A stretch of 64,000 nucleotides of DNA from CAVTTH01 sp963737545 (GCA_963737545.1 CAVTTH010000003.1:1302001-1366000); one strand, 5' to 3'; numbered from the stretch's first letter, positions 26,457 through 35,865 are shown. Made by a program: numbers and translations. The notes: generated by a model from the sequence alone, not told the origin.

Positions 26457-27539
26457 TCAAAGCGACAGCAGAAAGGGCGCGATCTCGAGCGAAGCGCGTG
26501 GGCGGCTGAGTTTGGTGATGTTGGCTTCCCACTCGCGCCATTGCCGCGCGTCATTGGCAAACGCGCGCTGGACTTGCGCGATCACTTCGTCGGGCGAAAA
26601 CGCGATTTCGCCGGAGTGCGTTTCCCTGATCAGGCGCGCGTTTCCTTCCTCCTGACCGGAGACGATGTGGTTGATGATCATGGGGCAACGTGCCGCGATT
26701 GTCTCCTGCACCGTCGCGCCGCCGGCTTTGCCGATGAGCAGATGACTCGCGCACAGCAGGAACGGCAGTTGATCCGTCCAGCCAACAATGTCGATGCGGC
26801 GATTGCGCGCGACGGCTTCGATGGCGCGCCGCAATCGTTCATCGCGTCCGACGGTGACGGTGAGATTGATCTCGAGATCGAGCAACCGGCGAACGAGTGC
26901 CGGCGCGGTTCGCGTTCCCGCGCTGATCATGTAGAGAACGTGCGGGGCGGATTTCTCCAAAGGCAAACGGCTATCCTCTCCGCAATCGGCGAACTTTGGG
27001 CTAACGGGAAAGCCGAGCGTCTTGATCAGTCCGGGCGCGATTCCAGCGACGCGCAGCACATCGGCGCTTTGTTCGTTCGGAACGAGAAAATAATCTGCCC
27101 GACAACGATACCAGATCGCGTTGACTGTGATCGAGTCCGTTACCACCACAACCCTCTTAAAGCGACGGTTGGTCGGTGCGATCTGCTCGAGCAAATAGGG
27201 ATAAGCGGGAAATACAGACGCCACCAGATCCGGCTGAAAGGACTCGAGCAAATCGGCTAGATTTTTCTTGAGCCGCGAGAACCGCGAGAAGCTTTGGTCG
27301 AAATCTTTCTTGCGATCGAGCCAGTCGTAAACGTGTCCCCAGGCCTCCGGCCAATGGTTGATTAGCGTCAGATAACCTTTGCGAACAAAAAGGTGGAGCG
27401 CGCCGAAGGTTTCCGCGAAGAGATCGCGCACCTGGACCTCAACGTCGGGCGCGACCCGGGCAAGACCTTGACGAATGCCGTGGGCGGCGGCGTTATGGCC
27501 TTCTCCGTAGCCCGCGGTGAGGAGCAGGATTTTTTTCAC
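26457..27539 (-). CDS. MGDG synthase-like diacylglycerol glycosyltransferase
   Basis: A 360-residue GT28/GT-B enzyme of the MGDG synthase/UgtP group, which transfers a sugar from a nucleotide donor to diacylglycerol to make membrane glycolipid. The N terminus has LLLTAGYGEGHNAAA. The acceptor-side domain has GYLTLINHWPEAWGHVYDWL, then DLVASVFPAYPYL and VVVVTDSITVNAIWYR. The donor site is in LLIGKAGGATVQETIAARCP followed by NHIVSGQEEGNARL. Membrane association is probably peripheral. It converges on nagA across the repeat at 26423-26451. Confidence 0.82.
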   Translation of the reverse strand: MKKILLLTAGYGEGHNAAAHGIRQGLARVAPDVEVQVRDLFAETFGALHLFVRKGYLTLINHWPEAWGHVYDWLDRKKDFDQSFSRFSRLKKNLADLLESFQPDLVASVFPAYPYLLEQIAPTNRRFKRVVVVTDSITVNAIWYRCRADYFLVPNEQSADVLRVAGIAPGLIKTLGFPVSPKFADCGEDSRLPLEKSAPHVLYMISAGTRTAPALVRRLLDLEINLTVTVGRDERLRRAIEAVARNRRIDIVGWTDQLPFLLCASHLLIGKAGGATVQETIAARCPMIINHIVSGQEEGNARLIRETHSGEIAFSPDEVIAQVQRAFANDARQWREWEANITKLSRPRASLEIAPFLLSL

Positions 27540-27603
27540 GGGTCGCAGAAGCGCGGAAGTTTAATGGATATTTGGATGCGGCAAAGTAAACTCTCCGCCG
27601 GAC

Positions 27604-28485
27604 ATGAAAAAACTTGGATTCGTCGGGAGAATCCTCCGCCGCCTGGTTTGGGAAACTGCAACCGATAACACGACCGGGCTCGCGGCCCAGATGGCGTTTC
27701 AATTTCTCTTCACCCTCGCGCCTGGTCTCCTTTTTCTCTGGCACTTGTTAGGGCTTTTCGGCACCGACCCTGTGAGGCTCCACCAAATGCTCGGCGTCTT
27801 CAAAGCATTCCTGCCGCCAGATCCGAGAGTGCAGGAGATTCTTGACACGATAGTCGCCAGTGTGGTCGTGACCGGAACCGGAGGCGCGCTTGTCACCGCC
27901 GGGATCATTATCGGCATTTATTTGGGGACGATGTTCATCTCAACCATCTCCCATGCGTTGAGTCGCACGCACGGAGTAGCGGCGGATCGAAACTGGTGGT
28001 CGAAATACGTCATTTCATTTCTCCTGCTGTTTTGGTTTGGCATCGGGATTCTCTTCGCCTTTAGCGCCATCGTTTTCGGTGAAACGCTGGCTGGCATCGC
28101 GGAGGTCAACCTCCAACTTGGAATTCCGCTCCAGGAATGGGTCACGGTCTTGAATTTGCCGCTCACGGCGCTGGCCATGGTTGTTCTGGCGCTCGCGCTT
28201 TATCTTCTCACGCCGGAAAATTATCTGACCGTCCGGCAGGCGCTGCCGGGCGCGATTTTTTTCTCCGCCGGCTGGATGACGATGACGAAGCTGTTCCAGA
28301 TATATGTCATGAAATACGATCGGTATAATCCGACCTATCTCGCGCTGGCGTCGATCATCGTCCTGCTCACCTGGATGTATCTTACCTGCCTGCTCCTCCT
28401 GCTCGGTGGAAAATTAAACGCAATCCTGCGTCGTGAGCGGGAACGGGCGGCAGCGGCGCCCGCCGCTGAGCCGCAGGCCGCGTGA
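27604..28485 (+). CDS. YihY/virulence factor BrkB family membrane protein
   Basis: A 293-residue protein with six membrane helices and the YihY signature: DNTTGLAAQMAFQFLFTLAP near the N terminus, GAGGALVTAGIIIG-like helix (seen as TGTGGALVTAGIIIGIYLG), YLLTPENYLTVRQALPGAIF and YNPTYLALASIIVLLTWMYL. Members were once misnamed RNase BN; their transport or lipid-related role is unsettled. The C-terminal tail is Ala/Arg-rich. Its stop overlaps the GTG start of the amidase gene (GTGA). Confidence 0.88.
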   Translation: MKKLGFVGRILRRLVWETATDNTTGLAAQMAFQFLFTLAPGLLFLWHLLGLFGTDPVRLHQMLGVFKAFLPPDPRVQEILDTIVASVVVTGTGGALVTAGIIIGIYLGTMFISTISHALSRTHGVAADRNWWSKYVISFLLLFWFGIGILFAFSAIVFGETLAGIAEVNLQLGIPLQEWVTVLNLPLTALAMVVLALALYLLTPENYLTVRQALPGAIFFSAGWMTMTKLFQIYVMKYDRYNPTYLALASIIVLLTWMYLTCLLLLLGGKLNAILRRERERAAAAPAAEPQAA

Positions 28486-29697
28486 AAGAACGGGGGTTTC
28501 CACGTGGCGGCGTGGCGCGTTGCCGCAGCTGGATCATTCTCGTACTCGTTAGCGGCGCCGTGCTGACGACGCTGGTCCGGGCGGAATTGAGCGAGGGCGC
28601 GAAAAAAAAGAGCGCCACCCTCCAAGACGCGTCCGAGGAAACGCACACCGCGCCGTCGCCGACGCCGGGAAAATCACCCAGCGCGAAACCAAAAGCCGCG
28701 AATACGAAGAAGAAAGCCAAGCCGACACCGGCCAAGACTCCGGCGCCGGGCGCGAAGTCGAAATCGAAAGGGAGCAACTCCGAGGTCAGGAAAGCAAAAG
28801 CGGAGAAATCGCCGACGCCGAAGAAAAAAAAGAGCAGCACGAAGAACAAAAAATCCAAGGCCAACGCCAGTCCGGCACGGAAGAAAAAACATTCGCGGGT
28901 AAAGAGTTCACCGAAACCCTCCGCTTCGCCGAAAAAAAAGCGCTCCGAAGAATTCAGAGGAAAAAGAAAAGGAAGAGAAGAAGGAGGAGGAGTCGACTCC
29001 CCGTTCGTCACCAAGCGCTGCGCCATCCACCACGCCGCAACCCACTGTCGCTCGCGCGATTCCACTTACCGAGACGCCGCAGATTAACGTCGAGAAATCT
29101 GGCTTTCTTGGCGACCAGGGTCTCGTCGAGCCCCCGCCGACGCCGCCTCCCCGTCGTGGTTTCTGGCCGTGGTCGCGCAGTTCTCCGACTTATCGTTATC
29201 TGAGTCGCTCTGTCCGCGCTCAAATCGATCGCGCTCCGGTGCAGCGGCGGCGCTGGCAGTTCATCATCGTCCACAACAGTGGCACGCGGCAAGGCAATGC
29301 TCGCGTTTTCGATTACTATCATCGTCACGTGCGTCGGATGCAGAACGGTCTGGCGTATCACTTTGTCATCGGCAACGGAACATCCACCGGCAACGGGCAG
29401 ATCGAGGTGGGAGATCGCTGGCGCCGGCAGATCAATGGCGGCCATGTCCACAGTGATTACCTGAACAATATCGCGCTCGGGATTTGTCTCGTCGGCGATT
29501 TCAATCGCGATCAACCGACGCGGGCACAACTCGAGTCCTGCGAGGAATTGATTCGTTACTTGCGCCAGCGCTGCGGGAAAATCGACTCCCATTATGCGGT
29601 CGTTCGTCCGCATCGTGATGTGAATCCGCCGCGCTGGGCGACCGACTGTCCCGGCGATGATTTTCCTTACAGTTGGTTTCGACGTTTTCAGGAATGA
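28482..29697 (+). CDS. Exported N-acetylmuramoyl-L-alanine amidase, frameshifted at an A8 run
   Basis: Starts at GTG 28482 (GTGA overlap with yihY). A signal segment (SWIILVLVSGAVLTTLVRA) is followed by a very long Lys/Pro/Ser/Ala-rich linker. The frame then changes. After the run of eight A residues at 28932-28939, the frame of the start runs to a stop at 29087. The +1 frame instead continues through PTPPPRRGFWPWSRSS into an Amidase_2 (T7-lysozyme/PGRP-like) domain. Zinc ligands are seen in FIIVHNSGT, VVRPHRDVNPP and ATDCPG. Seven A residues would give one continuous protein of about 404 residues. Sequencing error, decay, or slippage-controlled expression are all possible. Confidence 0.72.
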
Positions 29698-29761
29698 CGA
29701 CGGAGATTCGCGATTTTGTTTGATTGTCAGATTTCCGCGACGGCGCGATCTTTGTCGCGCG

Positions 29762-30175
29762 ATGAATGCGAAACTCTCCATTGAATGTGCGACTCAACTC
29801 GCAATTTTTCTCAGTAACAGGCCGGGAGCGCTGGCGCGCGTTTGTCAGGAGCTCGGGAAGGCGGGAATCAATATCCATGCCCTCATGATTTCGGATACGG
29901 TCGATCACGCCGTCATCCGCATGGTGGTGAGCGATCCGACGCGGGCGCTGATGTTGCTGGGCGAAGGCGGATTGATGGCGGTCGAGAACGATGTCCTCAT
30001 GATCGAAGGTGCAAACGAGCCGGGCATGCTCGCGGCGATCGCCGAACGACTTTCGCAAGCGAACGTCAACATCGAATACGCGTATCTCGCCACCGCGCCG
30101 AAAATGGAAAAGGGCCTGATGGTGCTGCGGCCCTCGGATGTAGAGAAGGCGCAGCGCGCATTGCAGGATTTGTAA
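29762..30175 (+). CDS. Tandem ACT-domain protein
   Basis: A 137-residue protein with two ACT domains in a row: LAIFLSNRPGALARVCQELG (first) and LMIEGANEPGMLAAIAERLS (second), each followed by the expected N(I/V)NI strand. Stand-alone double-ACT proteins bind amino acids and regulate enzymes or transcription; nothing here fixes the ligand. ATG 29762 is chosen because the upstream in-frame sequence overlaps the amidase gene and reads as non-coding. It is followed by a repeat-rich gap before glgX. Confidence 0.82.
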   Translation: MNAKLSIECATQLAIFLSNRPGALARVCQELGKAGINIHALMISDTVDHAVIRMVVSDPTRALMLLGEGGLMAVENDVLMIEGANEPGMLAAIAERLSQANVNIEYAYLATAPKMEKGLMVLRPSDVEKAQRALQDL

Positions 30176-30213
30176 GGACAAGGCACAAGGCGCGAACGCC
30201 CCCCATCGGATCC

Positions 30214-30375
30214 GGGGAGCGCACGCCGCTGGTGTGCTGTTTTCGGCGGCTCGCCGAAAATCTCCCAGCGCTATGCTTGTGCCTAACGAAGATGAAGAAT
30301 GTGAAAGTTCGCCACAGGAACGCACAGCCGTTCGGCGAGCCGCCGAACGGTGCACGCGAGCCGCGTGCGCTCCCC
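30214..30375. repeat. Inverted pair of about 46-bp palindromic repeats
   Basis: Two copies of one sequence in opposite orientation fill the 275-bp gap between the ACT gene and glgX. Copy A (30214-30260) begins GGGGAGCGCACGCCGC and ends CGGCGGCTCGCCGAAAA. Copy B (30330-30375), read on the other strand, begins GGGGAGCGCACGCGGC and ends CGGCGGCTCGCCGAA. Each contains its own GGCGGCTCGCC hairpin. About 70 bases separate them, including one TCGTTAGG octamer. The rest of the gap shows no gene. Confidence 0.75.
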
Positions 30376-30450
30376 AGATGAAAGACGACTCGGAAGGGAC
30401 CCCTCCTTGCCAATGCTCATCGGCTGGCGGATAGGAACGGCTTCGTTTTT

Positions 30451-32715
30451 ATGACATCGGTAAGAACTTGGCTGGGCTATCCGTACCCGTTGGGCGCGAC
30501 ATGGCTCGGCAACGGCGTGAACTTCGCCATTTTTTCCGAGACAGCCACTTCAGTCGATCTCTGCTTGTTCGATGAGGTCGAGGCGCGGCGGGAAAACATC
30601 CAGATTCCGATGACGGAGCAGACCGATCAGGTCTGGCATGTTTTTCTGCCGGACGTGCGGCCGGGTCAGCTCTACGGATATCGCGTTGCCGGACCGTACG
30701 AGCCCGAACGCGGTCTGCGATTTAACAGTTCAAAGCTCCTGCTCGATCCTTACGCCAAAGCGATTGCCGGCCAGATCAATTGGGCCGACGAAATGTTCGG
30801 CTACGTCGTCGGCGATGAGAAGGAAGATCTGGAGCAGGATTTTCGCGATGATGCCTGGGGCATGCCGAAAGCGGTTGTGATCGACAACGCATTCGAGTGG
30901 GGCGAACACGAAAAGCGCTCCGGAATCCCGCTGCACAGCTCGGTGATTTATGAATTGCATGTGAAAGGATTCACGAAATTGTGCCCCGGAGTGCCCGAGG
31001 AATTGCGCGGAACCTACGCAGGTCTCGCCAGCCCGGCCGCGATCGAGTATTTCAAAAATCTCGGTGTGACAGCCGTCGAGCTGTTGCCTGTTCACGCGCA
31101 CATTAATGACAAGGCATTGATTGATCGCGGACTGCGCAATTACTGGGGCTACAATACGATCGGTTTCTTTGCGCCCGAGGCGAAATATTCCAGCGGCGGC
31201 GATCACGGCCAGCAGGTGATCGAGTTCAAAACCATGGTGCGCGATCTGCACGCCGCCGGGATCGAGGTCATCCTAGACGTGGTTTACAATCACACGGCGG
31301 AAGGAAATCAGATGGGGCCGACGCTGAGTTTTCGCGGCGTCGATAACCCAGCCTACTATCGCCTCTTGCCGGAAGATCCGCGCTTCTACGTGGATTTCAC
31401 CGGCACGGGCAACACGTTCAACCTGCTTCACCCGCGCACGCTTCAACTAGTGATGGACAGCCTCCGTTACTGGATTAACGATATGAAGGTGGACGGCTTC
31501 CGCTTTGATCTCGCGTCCACACTGGCGCGAGACATGAACGGCGTGAACAAGCTGCACGCGTTTTTTGAAATCATTCACCAGGATCCGGTAATCTCGCAGG
31601 TGAAACTAATCGCCGAGCCTTGGGATGTCGGCGAGGGCGGTTACCAGGTCGGAAATTTTCCAGTGCTCTGGGCGGAGTGGAACGGAAAATATCGCGATGA
31701 AGTTCGTCGTTTCTGGAAAGGCGACGAGGGGCGTGTCGGCGAGGTGGCCTACCGGCTAACCGGCAGTCCGGACCTGTACCAAACAACTGGCAAACGGCCG
31801 TATGCGAGTATCAACTTCGTCACCGCGCATGATGGCTTCACGTTGAACGATCTCGTCAGCTACAATGAGAAACACAATGAAGCGAATGGAGAAGACAACC
31901 ACGACGGTGACAACCATAACAACTCATGGAATTGCGGTGTGGAGGGTCCGACGGAAGATCCCGAGATTAACAAGCTGCGCGAGCGGCAGCGCCGCAATTT
32001 CCTGACGACGCTGTTCTTGTCGCAAGGCGTGCCCATGCTCTGCGCCGGCGACGAATGGGCACGGACGCAGGAGGGAAACAACAACCCCTATTGCCAGGAC
32101 AACGAAATCAGCTGGCTCAGTTGGGAACACGATGAAAAACAGAAGGCGCTTTTCGATTTTACCAAAAGGCTGATCGATCTCCGGCATAATCATCCGGTTT
32201 TTCGACGCCCGAAGTTTTTCCAGGGACGGCGCATCCGGGGATCTGAGGTCAAGGACGTGATGTGGTTCAATCCCGGCGGCAATGAAATGACCGACGAAGA
32301 ATGGGGATCGTCCTTCGTCCGTTGTCTCGGCGTGATGCTGAGCGGTGATACGATGGACATTTCGAATTTCGAAGGTGATCCGATTCGCGACGATACGTTT
32401 CTTCTGCTGTTGAACGCGCATCACGAACCGATCCCGTTCGTTCTGCCGGGAGAGGAACATGTCGAATGGCTCCTTATTCTCGACACAGCGAGCGAAGAAG
32501 GATTTCTGCGGGAAGCGAGAAAGCTTCCCTCCGGCGATGAGGTTGAAGTGATTGGTCGGGCCGCCTGTTTGTTGAAGCTGGAGGCTGGTGCGGAAGCAGA
32601 GGCCCGCAAAGAATCGTGGAAGAAGCGCGAAGTCGCGTGGCCGCAAGAGGAGCCGAAGACGGAACAGGCGCCCATGCTGTCGCAATCTGAAAAAGAATCG
32701 GAACAGGGAATTTGA
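30451..32715 (+). CDS. glgX: Glycogen debranching enzyme GlgX
   Basis: A 754-residue GH13 isoamylase-type enzyme that hydrolyses alpha-1,6 branches of phosphorylase-trimmed glycogen. An N-terminal CBM48 domain (GATWLGNGVNFAIFSETATS) is followed by the catalytic barrel with VILDVVYNHTAEGN, nucleophile aspartate in VDGFRFDLAS, acid glutamate in LIAEPWDVGEGG and the third aspartate in FVTAHDGFTLND. A C-terminal beta domain ends in a charged Glu/Lys/Ala-rich tail. Length and motifs match GlgX/TreX. No other glycogen genes are adjacent. It lies after the inverted repeat pair, which may separate it from the ACT gene transcript. Confidence 0.95.
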   Translation: MTSVRTWLGYPYPLGATWLGNGVNFAIFSETATSVDLCLFDEVEARRENIQIPMTEQTDQVWHVFLPDVRPGQLYGYRVAGPYEPERGLRFNSSKLLLDPYAKAIAGQINWADEMFGYVVGDEKEDLEQDFRDDAWGMPKAVVIDNAFEWGEHEKRSGIPLHSSVIYELHVKGFTKLCPGVPEELRGTYAGLASPAAIEYFKNLGVTAVELLPVHAHINDKALIDRGLRNYWGYNTIGFFAPEAKYSSGGDHGQQVIEFKTMVRDLHAAGIEVILDVVYNHTAEGNQMGPTLSFRGVDNPAYYRLLPEDPRFYVDFTGTGNTFNLLHPRTLQLVMDSLRYWINDMKVDGFRFDLASTLARDMNGVNKLHAFFEIIHQDPVISQVKLIAEPWDVGEGGYQVGNFPVLWAEWNGKYRDEVRRFWKGDEGRVGEVAYRLTGSPDLYQTTGKRPYASINFVTAHDGFTLNDLVSYNEKHNEANGEDNHDGDNHNNSWNCGVEGPTEDPEINKLRERQRRNFLTTLFLSQGVPMLCAGDEWARTQEGNNNPYCQDNEISWLSWEHDEKQKALFDFTKRLIDLRHNHPVFRRPKFFQGRRIRGSEVKDVMWFNPGGNEMTDEEWGSSFVRCLGVMLSGDTMDISNFEGDPIRDDTFLLLLNAHHEPIPFVLPGEEHVEWLLILDTASEEGFLREARKLPSGDEVEVIGRAACLLKLEAGAEAEARKESWKKREVAWPQEEPKTEQAPMLSQSEKESEQGI

Positions 32716-32750
32716 TCTGCGCGATTGGTGGCGCGACGATCTCCCAGATT

Positions 32751-33212
32751 ATGACACCCACCTCACTGATCATCGTTGCGGACCGGGGTAGCTTAAAGGC
32801 CTTTAGGGTGGACGAAACGCCGAACCGCGGACCAAGTCTCCATTTGATTCAGGCGCTCGATATCACGGACGCGCATGGCCGGCTTAGCGATAAGGTAACG
32901 GATCAGGCCGGTCGATTTTCCATCAGCGACGGCGACGCGCGTCGCACAAGTGCCATGGCAGAACGGACCGGACTCGATACGGAAAACGATCGGCGGATTC
33001 ATAAGCAGATCGCTGAGCACATCGCCGGCATCGTAAGGGGCGAGGGGATGAAGGGCTGGTCTTTTGCAGCGCCGGCCTCGATTCATTCCGCCGTGGTCAA
33101 CGCGCTACCGGCGGAAGTGCGGGATCTGGTGGTGGAGTTTGTAAAGTCCGATTTGGTAAAAATCGAACCCGCAAAATTTGCGGCGCATTTTCGTTCACTA
33201 AAGACGATTTGA
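32751..33212 (+). CDS. Host attachment-type protein (PF10116-like)
   Basis: A 153-residue protein of the family annotated as required for attachment to host cells. It has LIIVADRGSLKAFRVDE, DITDAHGRLSDKVTDQAGRF, ENDRRIHKQIAEHIAGIV, FAAPASIHSAVVNALP and the closing SDLVKIEPAKFAAHF. The fold is related to the baeRF/eRF1-like domains, so a translation- or ribosome-linked role is as likely as attachment. The ATG at 32751 matches the family start; a TTG at 32712 would overlap glgX. The next gene is hpf, also ribosome-associated. Confidence 0.78.
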   Translation: MTPTSLIIVADRGSLKAFRVDETPNRGPSLHLIQALDITDAHGRLSDKVTDQAGRFSISDGDARRTSAMAERTGLDTENDRRIHKQIAEHIAGIVRGEGMKGWSFAAPASIHSAVVNALPAEVRDLVVEFVKSDLVKIEPAKFAAHFRSLKTI

Positions 33213-33289
33213 GCGGCGGGCCAATTACGTTTTCGCGCTCGCATCAATTTGTTCAACACAAGACGCCGCGATTGTGTCATAACTGAATC

Positions 33290-33622
33290 ATGCAATTGCC
33301 CGTCAACATCACTTATCGCGGCGTCGAAAAGTCCGACGCGATCGAACAGGCCATTTTAGGAAAAGCGGCGCGACTGGAGAAGTTTTGCGATCACATCAAC
33401 CGTTGTGATGTCGCGATCGAACAACCGAATCACGGCCATCAAAAAGGAAATCCATTTCGGGTCCGGATTGATGTGACGGTGCCGCCCGGTCACGAACTCA
33501 TCTCCAAAGAAGAGCAGAGAGATAACGGAGCGCACGACGCACTGAGCAAAGTGATTCATGACGCTTTCAAAACGATGGAGCGGCAGCTGCGCCATCTCGT
33601 GCAGAAGCAAAGGCGAGAGTGA
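33290..33622 (+). CDS. hpf: HPF/RaiA-family ribosome-associated protein
   Basis: A 110-residue short-type hibernation-factor-like protein: VNITYRGVEKSDAIEQAILG, LEKFCDHINRCDVAIEQPNH, FRVRIDVTVPPGHELI and HDALSKVIHDAFKTMERQLR. HPF/RaiA proteins bind the 30S decoding region and silence ribosomes in stress or stationary phase. The C-terminal dimerisation domain of long HPF is absent. It is followed within 5 bases by a palindromic repeat rather than another gene. Confidence 0.85.
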   Translation: MQLPVNITYRGVEKSDAIEQAILGKAARLEKFCDHINRCDVAIEQPNHGHQKGNPFRVRIDVTVPPGHELISKEEQRDNGAHDALSKVIHDAFKTMERQLRHLVQKQRRE

Positions 33623-33626
33623 CAGG

Positions 33627-33712
33627 TTGTAGCGGCGGTCTCTGACCGCCGAACGGGATCCAACGCCAACCAGGGTCGTTAGGCGTGCGACGGTCAGAGA
33701 CCGTCCCTACAA
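33627..33712. repeat. 86-bp palindromic element (GTAGCGGCG family), copy 2
   Basis: Imperfect terminal inverted repeats of about 22 bases: left TTGTAGCGGCGGTCTCTGAC, right (other strand) TTGTAGGGACGGTCTCTGAC. The left arm shares its core with the 11052 element. The centre carries one TCGTTAGG octamer (33676-33683). It fills almost the whole gap between the convergent hpf and ftsH genes and may also work as a bidirectional terminator. Confidence 0.75.
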
Positions 33713-33720
33713 AGGGGCAG

Positions 33721-35754
33721 CTACGCGGGCGCGCCGCTTAGTCCGCCGGGAAGTGGCGGAACCTCGGGTGCGATTACCTGTTTTGGCGGTTTCTCCGGTG
33801 ACATTTTCTGGCCGGAGGGAGGCGGTGGGCCGGGCGGCGGATTAAGCAGCCGACCGTGCTCGATGAGTTCCTTGATTTGTGATCCGTCGAGGGTTTCAAA
33901 CTCAAGCAATGCCTTGGCAATAGCCTCAAGCTTGTCGCGATTGGCCGTAAGCGTTTTCGTCGCGGTCTGGTAGGCATCATCGAGGAGCTTCCGTACTTCA
34001 CGATCGATCTGCTCCGCGGTTGCTTCGCTGTAATCGCGAGCCCGCGAAATGTCGCGGCCGAGAAAAACGTAATCTTCGTGTTCGCCGTACTCGACCATCC
34101 CCATCTTTTCGCTCATACCCCATTCGCAGACCATGCGCCGGGCGATTGCAGTCGCAGTCCGGATGTCACCGCGGGCGCCATTGGTCACATCTCCGAAGAC
34201 GAGTTCCTCCGCCACACGGCCACCCATTCCAACGGCGAGACTGGCGATGAGTTCGTTCTTGCGGTTGGTGTATTTATCTTCCTCGGGCAGCCACATCGTC
34301 GAGCCGAGCGATGGCCCGCGCGGGATGATGGTAACTTTATGAAGCGGTTCGGTGTGCTCGAGCAACTCAAGCAAAAGCGCGTGCCCGGCTTCGTGGTAGG
34401 CCGTGTTGGTCTTTTCTTTTTCGCTCAACGCCATGCTGCGGCGTTCCTTGCCCCAGCGAACCTTGTCACGGGCTTCTTCCAGTTCGTGCAACGTGATTCC
34501 TTTTAATCCACGACGGGCAGCGAGGAGCGCGGCTTCGTTGATGACATTGGCAAGTTCTGCGCCTGAATAGCCGGGTGTGCCACGCGCTACCACCTGAAGG
34601 TCCACGCCTTCGGCCAGCTTCACTTTCTTGCAATGCACGCGCAAAATTTCTTCGCGTCCTTTGACGTCTGGCAAATTAACGGTGATCTGCCGATCGAAGC
34701 GGCCCGGACGCAGGAGCGCGGGGTCAAGCACATCGGGTCGGTTCGTCGCCGCGATGATGATGACGCCTTCCTGGGTGTCGAAGCCGTCCATCTCGACGAG
34801 GAGGGCATTGAGCGTCTGCTCGCGTTCGTCATGTCCACCGCCGACGCCGTGACCGCGATGGCGGCCGACAGCATCGATTTCATCGATGAAAATAATGCAG
34901 GGTGCGGACTTCTTTCCCTGTTCGAACATATCGCGCACTCGCGATGCCCCGACCCCGACGAACATCTCGACAAAGTCTGATCCACTGATCGAGAAGAATG
35001 GCACATCGGCTTCGCCCGCGATGGCCCGCGCGATCAGCGTTTTGCCGGTGCCCGGAGGTCCGACCAGCAACACGCCTTTGGGGATGCGGCCGCCGAGCTT
35101 CTGAAATTTCTTCGGGTCGCGCAGAAACTCGACCAGTTCCTGCACTTCGTCTTTCGCCTCCTCAACGCCGGCGACATCGCGGAAGGTGATCTTGTTCTTA
35201 TCGCGGGCCAGCATCCGTGCCTTGCTTTTGCCAAAGTTCAACGCACCCTTTCCGGCCATCCGAATCTGCTGGCGGAAGAGCAGGTAAAGCACGACCAAAA
35301 AAACCGCGATCGGGAGAAAACCGACCAGGGTTTGCGCCAGCACATTCGATTCTGTCCGAATCGCCGGCTGAATCCCAGCGGCCGCGAGCCGCTCCTGGAG
35401 ATTCGTGTTGTAATTCAGGAAAATTGTCGTCCGAAACGGGATCTGTTGCGCAGGCGTGGGGCCGATCCCCGGCTTCAGGTAAACGCCTTTGAGCGTCTGC
35501 GTCGGGCGGCCCTCTTCCACCACCAACTGCAAAGGATAATTCTTATCCATCACGATCTGCTTGTTATCGAGCAGTTCGAGAAAGCGATTGTAAGGGACGT
35601 CTTCGAAGCTCTGGTAAGCGCCGCCACGGAAAAGGACAGCCAGACAGATCAGCGCGCCTGCGATTGCGATCAGGACCACCCCACGCCAGTTGAAATTGGG
35701 TTCGGTCCCGCGGGATTTATTATCCTTTTGATTATTCCGATCTGGTTGGGACAT
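33721..35754 (-). CDS. ftsH: ATP-dependent zinc metalloprotease FtsH
   Basis: A 677-residue membrane AAA+ protease that degrades misfolded membrane proteins and regulatory targets. Two membrane helices (VVLIAIAGALICLAVLF and VLAQTLVGFLPIAVFLVVLY) flank a periplasmic domain. The AAA domain has Walker A GPPGTGKT, the pore loop FVEMFVGVGASR, Walker B IIFIDEIDAVGRHRG and arginine fingers in NRPDVLDPALLRPGRFDR. The M41 protease has HEAGH. The C-terminal tail is Pro-rich (LLNPPPGPPPPSGQ). It converges on hpf; the start is divergent from the TerB-ABC transporter gene. Confidence 0.97.
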   Translation of the reverse strand: MSQPDRNNQKDNKSRGTEPNFNWRGVVLIAIAGALICLAVLFRGGAYQSFEDVPYNRFLELLDNKQIVMDKNYPLQLVVEEGRPTQTLKGVYLKPGIGPTPAQQIPFRTTIFLNYNTNLQERLAAAGIQPAIRTESNVLAQTLVGFLPIAVFLVVLYLLFRQQIRMAGKGALNFGKSKARMLARDKNKITFRDVAGVEEAKDEVQELVEFLRDPKKFQKLGGRIPKGVLLVGPPGTGKTLIARAIAGEADVPFFSISGSDFVEMFVGVGASRVRDMFEQGKKSAPCIIFIDEIDAVGRHRGHGVGGGHDEREQTLNALLVEMDGFDTQEGVIIIAATNRPDVLDPALLRPGRFDRQITVNLPDVKGREEILRVHCKKVKLAEGVDLQVVARGTPGYSGAELANVINEAALLAARRGLKGITLHELEEARDKVRWGKERRSMALSEKEKTNTAYHEAGHALLLELLEHTEPLHKVTIIPRGPSLGSTMWLPEEDKYTNRKNELIASLAVGMGGRVAEELVFGDVTNGARGDIRTATAIARRMVCEWGMSEKMGMVEYGEHEDYVFLGRDISRARDYSEATAEQIDREVRKLLDDAYQTATKTLTANRDKLEAIAKALLEFETLDGSQIKELIEHGRLLNPPPGPPPPSGQKMSPEKPPKQVIAPEVPPLPGGLSGAPA

Positions 35755-35835
35755 AAGAAAAGCTACCCCTTTAGGGCGAAGAGGAAAACGCTAACATGCT
35801 GTCTCTGGCAATGCAAAGAGCAGGCCTCGCGCCCT

Positions 35836-35864
35836 CGCATAATTTAGAGGGAGCAATTAGTCAA
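35836..35864 (-). promoter_or_regulatory. Candidate housekeeping promoter of ftsH
   Basis: On the minus strand TTGACT (35859-35864) and TATGCG (35836-35841) are separated by exactly 17 bases, ending about 80 bases before the ftsH start. The -35 box is good, the -10 box is weak. An imperfect CCCTC...GAGGG palindrome overlaps the -10 region. Confidence 0.35.
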
Positions 35865-35865
35865 A

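Noticed and set aside
30176..30450. Possible small gene in the gap before glgX
   Set aside because: Open frames there are made of the inverted repeat pair and have no start with a ribosome site.
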